A DNA stretch of 64,000 bases from Mumia sp. Pv4-285. Lineage in GTDB: Bacteria; Actinomycetota; Actinomycetes; Propionibacteriales; Nocardioidaceae. The stretch covers positions 2,790,001 through 2,854,000 of the forward strand of contig NZ_CP162023.1 in NCBI RefSeq assembly GCF_041320275.1. The letters are read 5' to 3'. Both the position numbers and the translations under genes were made by a program. Numbering within the stretch: the stretch's first letter is position 1; the number at the start of each line of letters is the position of its first letter. Shown one piece after another: positions 57,972 to 64,000 of this stretch. The notes under the pieces are model-generated. The model was given only the letters and a program-made list of their open reading frames with translations, was not told the DNA's origin and did not search any database.

Positions 57972-60211
57972 GAAGCGCTGTCGGCCTGGGCCTCGTCGGC
58001 ACCCTCAGCGGCTGCCTCGCGCGAGGAGGAGGACTCCTCGACGGCCGGGATCAGCGACAGCTTGCCGCGGTCGTCGATCTCGGCGATCGCGACCATGACC
58101 TTCTGACCGACCTTGACGACGTCCTCGACGTTCTCGACGCGCTTGCCGTCGTTGAGGTCGCGGAGCTTGCTGATGTGCAGCAGGCCGTCCTTGCCGGGCA
58201 TCAGGGAGACGAACGCACCGAAGTTCGTCGTCTTGACGACCGTGCCGAGGTAGCGCTCGCCGACCTCGGGCATCGTCGGGTTGGCGATCGCGTTGATCGC
58301 CGCGCGTGCCGCCTCGGCGGCCTCGCCCGACTCCGCGCCGACGTAGACGGTGCCGTCGTCCTCGAGCGTGATCTGCGCGCCCGTGTCGTCCTGGATCTGG
58401 TTGATGACCTTGCCCTTGGGGCCGATGACCTCACCGATCTTGTCGACCGGGATGCGGATGGTGATGATCCGCGGCGCGTAGAGCGACATCTCGTCGGGCT
58501 CGGCGATGGCCTCGTTCATGACGTCGAGGATCGCGAAGCGGGCGTCGCGCGCCTGCGTCAGCGCACCGGCCAGGACCGACGCGGGGATGCCGTCCAGCTT
58601 GGTGTCGAGCTGCAGCGCGGTGACGAACTCACGCGTGCCGGCGACCTTGAAGTCCATGTCGCCGAAGGCATCCTCGGCGCCGAGGATGTCGGTCAGCGTC
58701 ACGTACTGGGTCTCACCGTCGACCTCGCCCGAGATCAGGCCCATCGCGATGCCTGCGACCGGCGCACGCAGCGGGACACCGGCGTTGAGCAGCGACATCG
58801 TGGAGGCGCAGACCGACCCCATCGAGGTCGAGCCGTTGGAGCTCAGCGCCTCCGAGACCTGACGGATCGCGTAGGGGAACTCCTCGCGCGTCGGCAGCAC
58901 CGGCATGAGCGCACGGCCGGCGAGCGCACCGTGACCGATCTCGCGCCGCTTCGGCGAGCCGACCCGGCCGGTCTCACCGGTCGAGTACGGCGGGAAGTTG
59001 TAGTTGTGCAGGTAACGACGGCTGCGCTCGGGCGACAGCGTGTCGAGCTTCTGCTCCATCGTCAGCATGTTGAGCGTCGTGACGCCGAGGATCTGCGTCT
59101 CGCCGCGCTCGAACAGGGCCGAGCCGTGGACGCGCGGGATGGCGCTGACCTCGGCGTGGAGCGTACGGATGTCAGCCAGACCGCGGCCGTCGATGCGGAC
59201 CTTGTCGCTCAGCACGCGCTGGCGGACGAGCTGCTTGGTGACCGAGCGGACAGCCGCACCGATCTCCTTCTCGCGACCGGCGAACTGCTCGCCGAGCTTG
59301 TCGAGGACGTCGGCCTTGATCGCATCGAGCTTGTCCTCGCGCTCGGCCTTGCCTGCGATCGTCAGCGCCTGGCGCATGTCGTCGGCGGCAGCGGCCTCGA
59401 CCGCGTCGTACACGTCGTCCTGGTAGTCCAGGAAGATCGGGAACTCCTGCACCGGCTTGGCGGCCGACGCGGCGAGCGCCGCCTGCGCCTCGCAGAGGGT
59501 GCGGATGAACGGCTTGGCAGCCTCGAGGCCCTCGGCGACGACGTCCTCGGTCGGCGCGGTTGCGCCGCCACGGACGAGATCCCAGGTGACCTCGGTCGAC
59601 TCGGCCTCGACCATCATGATCGCGACGTCGTCGCCGGCGACACGACCCGCGACGACCATGTCGAACACGGCGTTCTCGAGCTCGGAGTGCTTGGGGAACG
59701 CGACCCACTGGCCGTCGATGAGCGCCACGCGGACGCCGCCGATCGGGCCGGAGAACGGCAGACCGGAGATCTGCGTCGACGCCGACGCGGCGTTGATCGC
59801 GAGCACGTCATAGGCGACGTCGGGGTTGAGGGCCATCACCGTGATGACGACCTGGACCTCGTTGCGCAGACCCTTCTTGAAGGTCGGGCGCAGGGGGCGG
59901 TCGATCAGGCGGCAGGTGAGGATCGCGTCCTCGCTGGGGCGCCCCTCACGGCGGAAGAACGAGCCGGGGATGCGACCCGCGGCGTACATGCGCTCCTCGA
60001 CGTCCACCGTCAGCGGGAAGAAGTCGAAGTGGTCCTTGGGGTGCTTGCCGGCCGTCGTCGCCGACAGCAGCATCGTGTCGTCGTCGAGGAAGGCGGTCAC
60101 GGCGCCGGCGGCCTGGCGGGCCAGCACACCGGTCTCGAAGCGGATCTCACGCTTGCCGAATCGACCGTTGTCGATCACGGCGGTCGTGGAGTGGATCTCG
60201 GGTCCCGTCAT
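57968..60211 (-). CDS. pnp: polynucleotide phosphorylase / guanosine pentaphosphate synthetase
   Basis: A 747-aa exoribonuclease that phosphorolyses RNA and can add tails. Two RNase PH-like cores flank a helical linker; a KH domain with [20 protein letters not shown] lies near residues 590-615 and an S1 domain ([20 protein letters not shown]) near 650-670. Acidic C-terminus follows. The 128-base run before 60339 plus the rest of the gap to rpsO forms its leader, where pnp genes are often controlled. Start ATG at 60211. Confidence 0.97.
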   Translation of the reverse strand: MTGPEIHSTTAVIDNGRFGKREIRFETGVLARQAAGAVTAFLDDDTMLLSATTAGKHPKDHFDFFPLTVDVEERMYAAGRIPGSFFRREGRPSEDAILTCRLIDRPLRPTFKKGLRNEVQVVITVMALNPDVAYDVLAINAASASTQISGLPFSGPIGGVRVALIDGQWVAFPKHSELENAVFDMVVAGRVAGDDVAIMMVEAESTEVTWDLVRGGATAPTEDVVAEGLEAAKPFIRTLCEAQAALAASAAKPVQEFPIFLDYQDDVYDAVEAAAADDMRQALTIAGKAEREDKLDAIKADVLDKLGEQFAGREKEIGAAVRSVTKQLVRQRVLSDKVRIDGRGLADIRTLHAEVSAIPRVHGSALFERGETQILGVTTLNMLTMEQKLDTLSPERSRRYLHNYNFPPYSTGETGRVGSPKRREIGHGALAGRALMPVLPTREEFPYAIRQVSEALSSNGSTSMGSVCASTMSLLNAGVPLRAPVAGIAMGLISGEVDGETQYVTLTDILGAEDAFGDMDFKVAGTREFVTALQLDTKLDGIPASVLAGALTQARDARFAILDVMNEAIAEPDEMSLYAPRIITIRIPVDKIGEVIGPKGKVINQIQDDTGAQITLEDDGTVYVGAESGEAAEAARAAINAIANPTMPEVGERYLGTVVKTTNFGAFVSLMPGKDGLLHISKLRDLNDGKRVENVEDVVKVGQKVMVAIAEIDDRGKLSLIPAVEESSSSREAAAEGADEAQADSAS

Positions 60212-60539
60212 GGGTATCCCTTTCTCACGCGCATCCAGCGCGTGCGTCTCGCGGAGCAGTCACGCGAGCGGTTGGTGCGCACCGTCTGGGTGCGCCGGCT
60301 CCGTTTGGGCGCCGGTCTTCGATCGAGGTCCGCGAAGTGCTGAGCGTCTCGTACGCCGCAATCCGCGAGCCACTACCGAGGACCGAGCGTCGACCCCGGG
60401 CGCTGCTCCGTCTGTTGGTGGTGCGATGTGAAGTTGTCAGGTCGAGGGGTGACCCTGGGCCCAGTCTGCCCGAGCCCAGGCACCTCGTGCATGCGACGAG
60501 CGGCCCGTCCAGAGGCGGAGGGGCCGCTCGTCGCTCAGA
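60212..60539 (-). promoter_or_regulatory. rpsO-pnp intergenic region with pnp leader
   Basis: This 328-base gap contains no gene. From the rpsO side it starts with a hairpin terminator (60494-60533), followed by the likely pnp promoter and a leader. No credible -35/-10 pair was picked out. In bacteria this leader is often the site of PNPase self-control. Confidence 0.6.
60494..60533 (-). terminator. rpsO terminator hairpin
   Basis: Arms 60494-60506 (CGACGAGCGGCCC) and 60521-60533 (GGGCCGCTCGTCG) are perfectly complementary over 13 bases with a 14-base loop. It begins six bases past the rpsO stop. No T-run. Some read-through into pnp is likely. Confidence 0.8.
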
Positions 60540-60836
60540 TCATCGGCGCAGACCGAGGCGCTCGATGAGGCTGCGGTAGCGGGCGATGTCGTTCTTCTGC
60601 AGGTAGTTCAGGAGGCGGCGACGCTGGCCGACCATCAGGAGCAGGCCGCGCCGGCTGTGGTGGTCGTGCTTGTGCGTCTTGAGGTGCTCCGTCAGGTGCG
60701 CGATGCGCGCCGTGAGGAGTGCCACCTGGACCTCCGGAGAACCGGTGTCGCCCTCGGTGGTGCCGAACTCGGCGATGATGTCCTTGCGGTCGACATCCTT
60801 GATCTCGGCCGGGGTGTACGTCTTGGTCGCGCTCAC
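60540..60836 (-). CDS. rpsO: 30S ribosomal protein S15
   Basis: A 98-aa primary 16S-binding protein. [20 protein letters not shown] near residues 29-48, [20 protein letters not shown] near 55-74 and [20 protein letters not shown] near the end are the S15 signature. GTG start at 60836 with AGGAG five bases upstream. The N-terminus ([14 protein letters not shown]) is slightly longer than the usual 89-aa form. rpsO-pnp order is conserved. Confidence 0.97.
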   Translation of the reverse strand: MSATKTYTPAEIKDVDRKDIIAEFGTTEGDTGSPEVQVALLTARIAHLTEHLKTHKHDHHSRRGLLLMVGQRRRLLNYLQKNDIARYRSLIERLGLRR

Positions 60837-61040
60837 GCGGTCTCCTTCTGGTCGTTGCACGGCGCGCCGGGGCATGTTCACCCGGGCACTCTCGATCCGT
60901 GGCCGTTCTGACGGCAGCGTCCAGGATATCAGCGGCGTGAAGCCATCCCTAATCGGTCGGCCCCTCCCCTTGCGCACGGCGCGGACCGACGACACCATCG
61001 AAGGAAAGTCACCATCGCACGTGATCACGGAGGTGGCCAC

Positions 61041-61247
61041 ATGTCCGAGTTCGAGACCGAGTCGTTCGACACCGAGGCACCGCTCGACGACGACCGACCC
61101 GAAGAGCGTCTGACACCAGATCCCGACCTCGATCCGACGCCTCGGGTGGACCTCGACGAGGTCGACCCGTTCGCCGAAGCGGCCGAGGCCGACCAGATCG
61201 ACCAGGCCTGGGAGGTCGCGCTGGACGACGGCTTCGACCGCGGCTGA
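61041..61247 (+). CDS. small acidic hypothetical protein
   Basis: A 68-aa very acidic protein ([20 protein letters not shown] and so on; about a third Asp/Glu). No family recognised. The ATG follows GGAGG by seven bases. It lies alone between divergent rpsO and convergent ribF. Low-complexity acidic protein of unknown function; translation signals support it being real. Confidence 0.6.
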   Translation: MSEFETESFDTEAPLDDDRPEERLTPDPDLDPTPRVDLDEVDPFAEAAEADQIDQAWEVALDDGFDRG

Positions 61248-61261
61248 CCAGCTCGTACGGC

Positions 61262-62218
61262 TCAGCGTGGGGCGCTGAGTGCCTCGCGGACCTCGACCAC
61301 GTCGTGGTGCATCCGCTGCACCAGCGCGTCCATCCCCTCGAACCGCACCTGCCCCCGGATGCGGGAGACGAACGAGACCTCGACCTCGACGCCGTACAGC
61401 TCGAGGTCGTCACGGTCGAGCACGTACGACTCCACGCGGCGCTGGACGCCGTCGAACGTCGGGTTGCTCCCGACGCTGATCGCCGCCGGCATCGGGTCGC
61501 CGCCGTCGCACCGCCGCAACCATCCGGCGTAGACGCCGTCCGCGGGGACGGCCATGCCGTACGGAGGGAGGACGTTCGCGGTCGGGAACCCCATCTCACG
61601 GCCCCGCTTGTCGCCCTCGACGACGACGCCGCGGAGGCTGTGCGGGCGCTGGAGGACGTGCGCGGCCTCGGCCACGTCGCCCTCGGCGACCAGCTGGCGC
61701 ACGTACGTCGACGAGTAGGCGAGGTCGTCGCGGCCGTCGAGCGTGAGGCCCTCGGCGATGAACCCGTGCTCCGGGCCGCTGGCGGCGAGCGTCGCGGCGT
61801 CGCCGGCGGCACGGCTCCCGTACGTGAAGTTCGCGCCGACCACCACGCCGGCGGCGCGGAGCTCGCCGACGAGGATGCGTGCGACGAAGTCCTCCGGGCT
61901 CCACCGGGCCATCTCGGCCGAGAAGGCGAGCACACGGACCTCGTCGGCGCCCGCCGAGCGGAGGAGCTCGATCCGCTGCTCGACCGTCGTCAGCATCAGT
62001 GGCGCACGATCGGGTGCGAACACGGCGGTCGGGTGCGGGTCGAAGGTGACCGCGACGACCGGCAACGGGGCTGCCCCGATCTCTGTAGCCAGGTTCTTCG
62101 AGCGCGCGAGCACGCGTCGGTGCCCGGCGTGGACGCCGTCGAAGACACCGATGGTCGCCACGCTCGGTGCGCTGCGGGCGCCTGTCTGCGCTCCGTCGAT
62201 CGCTCGCCACACGTTCAC
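61262..62218 (-). CDS. ribF: bifunctional riboflavin kinase / FAD synthetase
   Basis: A 318-aa enzyme making FMN and FAD from riboflavin. The N-terminal adenylyltransferase has [20 protein letters not shown] near residues 20-39 and the C-terminal kinase has [19 protein letters not shown] near 199-217. The GTG at 62218 (VNVWRAID) is preferred; further upstream in-frame codons give an unrelated Arg/His-rich head. No strong ribosome site is seen. The ribF-rpsO-pnp order is typical. Confidence 0.95.
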   Translation of the reverse strand: MNVWRAIDGAQTGARSAPSVATIGVFDGVHAGHRRVLARSKNLATEIGAAPLPVVAVTFDPHPTAVFAPDRAPLMLTTVEQRIELLRSAGADEVRVLAFSAEMARWSPEDFVARILVGELRAAGVVVGANFTYGSRAAGDAATLAASGPEHGFIAEGLTLDGRDDLAYSSTYVRQLVAEGDVAEAAHVLQRPHSLRGVVVEGDKRGREMGFPTANVLPPYGMAVPADGVYAGWLRRCDGGDPMPAAISVGSNPTFDGVQRRVESYVLDRDDLELYGVEVEVSFVSRIRGQVRFEGMDALVQRMHHDVVEVREALSAPR

Positions 62219-62270
62219 AGGGCAACTGTGCCATGGGCAGTGCCGCCGCCGTCGGTCACTCCCCCGCACC

Positions 62271-62297
62271 ATGAGAGTTCTCTCATCCGCACTTCAT
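62271..62297 (+). promoter_or_regulatory. likely OmpR-type operator before the Asp-rich protein gene
   Basis: TCAT repeats at 62283-62286 and 62294-62297 are spaced by 11, in the segment CTCATCCGCACTTCAT. An additional palindrome ATGAGAG-TT-CTCTCAT covers 62271-62286. The pattern is common for OmpR-type regulators in high-GC actinobacteria. Confidence 0.55.
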
Positions 62298-62330
62298 GTT
62301 CCTGCGTGGGTGGAGCAGGATGCTGGGACC

Positions 62331-62684
62331 ATGACGCTCTCGACGAAGATCGCGCTCGCCCTGCTCGGCGTTCTCGTCGCCGTCGTGGGAGCGACGGCGG
62401 CGTTCGCGGGACTAGGTTCGTCGGCCCCGGCTCCGGGCGAGACGCAGCCCTTGCGCATCGCCCCTACGACCGCCGCTCCGACGGCGACGACGACGACGGA
62501 TCCCGCGCCCACTCCCCGACCCACGAGCCCGCCGACCCGCCCGGGTGACGGTGACGACGACGACTTCGAGCAGCAGACCCCCACGCCGCGCACGCTGGAC
62601 GACGACGGCAGCGATGATGGAGACGACGACGGCGGCGATGACGGCGGCGACGACAGCGGCGATGACGATGGGGACGACGACTGA
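62331..62684 (+). CDS. small membrane-anchored protein with Asp-rich tail
   Basis: A 117-aa protein with a hydrophobic N-terminus (LSTKIALALLGVLVAVVGAT, residues 3-22), a Thr/Pro/Ala stalk (about 30-70) and a tail of Asp/Gly (DDDGSDDGDDDGGDDGGDDS, then more Asp). The charged tail would bind divalent cations and lies outside the cell. No family is recognised. It directly precedes a histidine kinase gene with a CTGA overlap. Confidence 0.7.
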   Translation: MTLSTKIALALLGVLVAVVGATAAFAGLGSSAPAPGETQPLRIAPTTAAPTATTTTDPAPTPRPTSPPTRPGDGDDDDFEQQTPTPRTLDDDGSDDGDDDGGDDGGDDSGDDDGDDD

Positions 62685-64000
62685 GCGCACGGACTGCCTT
62701 CTCCGTACGTCAGCGCATCACGGGCGTGGTGGCGCTGCTGACGGGCGTCGCGCTGCTCTGCGCCGGGCTCGCGGCGTACTTCGTCGAGCTGCGCCGCGTC
62801 GACGACCACGTCCGTGAGCAGATCACCCAGGAGCTGAGAGAGTTCCAGACGTTGCAGGAGCGCGGCGTCGACCCTGAGACGAACGCGCCGTTCACCGACC
62901 CCGACAGCCTCCTGACGACGTTCATGACCCGCAACCAGCCCAACGCGCACGAGCGGATCATCGCGTTCTCGAGCGACGGCGAGCGTCGCTTCCTCGGTCG
63001 CCGCGACTCCTCGCTGTTCTCCTCCCCGGACTTCACTGAGGCAGTCGACCGCCTCCGGGCCGCGGGCGGCAGCACGGTCGTCGAGACAAGCACCGGGCGC
63101 CACGTGATCGCCGTACGCCCCGTCCTCGGGCCGGCCGACAAGGACGCGGCGTTCGTCGTCGCCTGGAACGTCACCGCCCAGCGGGCGGAGATCCGGAGCA
63201 TGCTCCTGACCTACGTGGCCGTCGCGTTCGGCTCATGGCTCGTCATCACGCTGGTCGCCTGGCTGATCGCGGGACGGCTGCTGCGGCCGGTCCGCACGCT
63301 TCGTACGACCGCGGCGCGGATCACCGACGGCGGCGACCTCAGTCGCCGGATCCCGGTCACCGGCAGCGACGACCTCACGGCGCTCACGGAGACCCTCAAC
63401 GAGATGCTCGAACGCCTCGACCAGGCCTTCGCCTCGCAGCGCGAGCTCCTCGACGACGCCGGCCATGAGCTGCGCACCCCGCTCACCGTCCTCCGCGGCC
63501 ACCTCGAGCTGATGGACGTCGACGACCCGGTCGAGGTGGCGTCGACGCAGGCGCTCCTGCTCGACGAGGTTGACCGGATGAGCCTGCTCGTCGACGACCT
63601 TCTTGTCCTCGCCAAGGCGCGGCGCCCCGACTTCGTGCGCCCCGAACCCGTCGACGCGGTCGCTCTCGTCACCGGGATCCTGGACAAGTGCCGGGCGCTG
63701 GGCCCGCGCGCGTGGGTCCTCGACGCCATGCCCCACGACGGCTCGGTCTCGCACCTCGACCCCCGCCGTACGACCCAGGCCGTCCTCCAGCTCGCCGAGA
63801 ACGCCGTACGCCACACCGCTGACGGCGACACCGTCGCGGTCGGCTGCACGGTGGACCGCCACGGCACCACGCTCTGGGTGCGTGACAGCGGCCCGGGTGT
63901 GAGTCCTGCTGACCGCGCGGTGCTGTTCGAGCGGTTCCGTCGCGGCACCGCCCCACGCGGCGAGGGCTTCGGTCTGGGACTCTCCATCGTCTCGGCGATC
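62681..64000 (+). CDS. sensor histidine kinase, truncated by the window end
   Basis: At least 440 codons, open at the end of the window. First helix near GVVALLTGVALLCAGLAAYF (residues 15-34), an outer sensor (about 40-180), second helix near TYVAVAFGSWLVITLVAWLI (178-197), HAMP, H-box DDAGHELRTPLTVLRGHLEL near 260-279, N-box VLQLAENAVRHT near 368, G-boxes VRDSGPGVSPADR and GFGLGLSIVSAI. The only start codon before the first helix is CTG at 62681 in a CTGA overlap with the previous gene; GTG further in would cut into the helix. It is likely to work with a regulator encoded beyond the window. Confidence 0.85.
   Translation, partial: MSARTAFSVRQRITGVVALLTGVALLCAGLAAYFVELRRVDDHVREQITQELREFQTLQERGVDPETNAPFTDPDSLLTTFMTRNQPNAHERIIAFSSDGERRFLGRRDSSLFSSPDFTEAVDRLRAAGGSTVVETSTGRHVIAVRPVLGPADKDAAFVVAWNVTAQRAEIRSMLLTYVAVAFGSWLVITLVAWLIAGRLLRPVRTLRTTAARITDGGDLSRRIPVTGSDDLTALTETLNEMLERLDQAFASQRELLDDAGHELRTPLTVLRGHLELMDVDDPVEVASTQALLLDEVDRMSLLVDDLLVLAKARRPDFVRPEPVDAVALVTGILDKCRALGPRAWVLDAMPHDGSVSHLDPRRTTQAVLQLAENAVRHTADGDTVAVGCTVDRHGTTLWVRDSGPGVSPADRAVLFERFRRGTAPRGEGFGLGLSIVSAI

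Noticed and set aside
57968-60343. Long open frame opposite pnp
   Set aside because: Antisense artefact of GC-rich codon use; pnp is certain.
62600-62684. Simple DNA repeat (GACGAC runs) as an expansion or binding array
   Set aside because: Fully explained as codons of the Asp/Gly tail of a protein with a membrane anchor.

Overview
The window is very GC-rich DNA from an actinobacterium. It is probably a member of the Nocardioidaceae (Nocardioides/Aeromicrobium type); that is inference from gene content and style, not a database match. Supporting signs are the order ftsK / RodZ-like / pgsA / cinA / clgR, the order ribF / rpsO / pnp / M16 peptidase, a HemD-winged-helix regulator of the NnaR type in the nitrate operon, an F420-type flavin reductase, an ECF41 sigma factor, many GTG starts, ATGA/GTGA stop-start overlaps, and short palindromic repeats in gaps and once inside a gene. 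No rRNA, tRNA, CRISPR array, transposase or prophage gene was seen.

Layout. 1-4312: a palindromic repeat, then a large secreted alpha-L-rhamnosidase (GH78) with a readable promoter and a LacI-type operator. 4313-11397: a small membrane protein, the long helicase Lhr with a Nei-type DNA glycosylase, and a GNAT gene. 11100-16896 (minus): ftsK, a RodZ-like gene, pgsA, pncC/cinA and clgR. 17029-18494: an AhpD-like protein coupled to an ECF41 sigma factor. 18502-21233: arginine deiminase and an arginine/ornithine-type antiporter. 21323-31254: one continuous minus-strand nitrate assimilation operon (narK, nitrate reductase, FAD/[2Fe-2S] electron transfer protein, nirB, nirD, nnaR, sirohydrochlorin chelatase-like), almost every junction overlapping. 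31480-32303: hsp20 opposite an HspR-like MerR regulator.

32307-41985 holds core genes: RNase J, dapA, folA, thyA and dapB, interleaved with a thioesterase, a GNAT, a DUF2461 protein, an AzlC/AzlD exporter, an NYN-domain protein and a cold-shock gene with a long leader and strong terminator. 42100-56620 is the most accessory-looking part: kynureninase coupled to a P-type cation ATPase; an OmpR-type two-component system followed by a lipoprotein with a duplicated Cys motif, a HlyD-like adaptor and a MacB-like ABC transporter; and a LuxR-type two-component system divergent from a second ABC exporter, with a 26-base palindrome between. 56646-62218 returns to core genes (M16 peptidase, pnp, rpsO, small acidic protein, ribF). 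62331-64000 starts another envelope-signalling locus, an Asp-rich membrane protein and a histidine kinase that runs off the window.

The best candidate for an undescribed system is the 46.5-52.4 kb regulator-kinase-lipoprotein-adaptor-ABC locus. The sequence-level highlights are a covarying hairpin repeat present twice (4241-4305, 39619-39685) and a short repeat family that has become in-frame coding sequence in the RodZ-like gene. Only one gene-free stretch exceeds 300 bases (60212-60539); it holds the rpsO terminator hairpin and the pnp leader.
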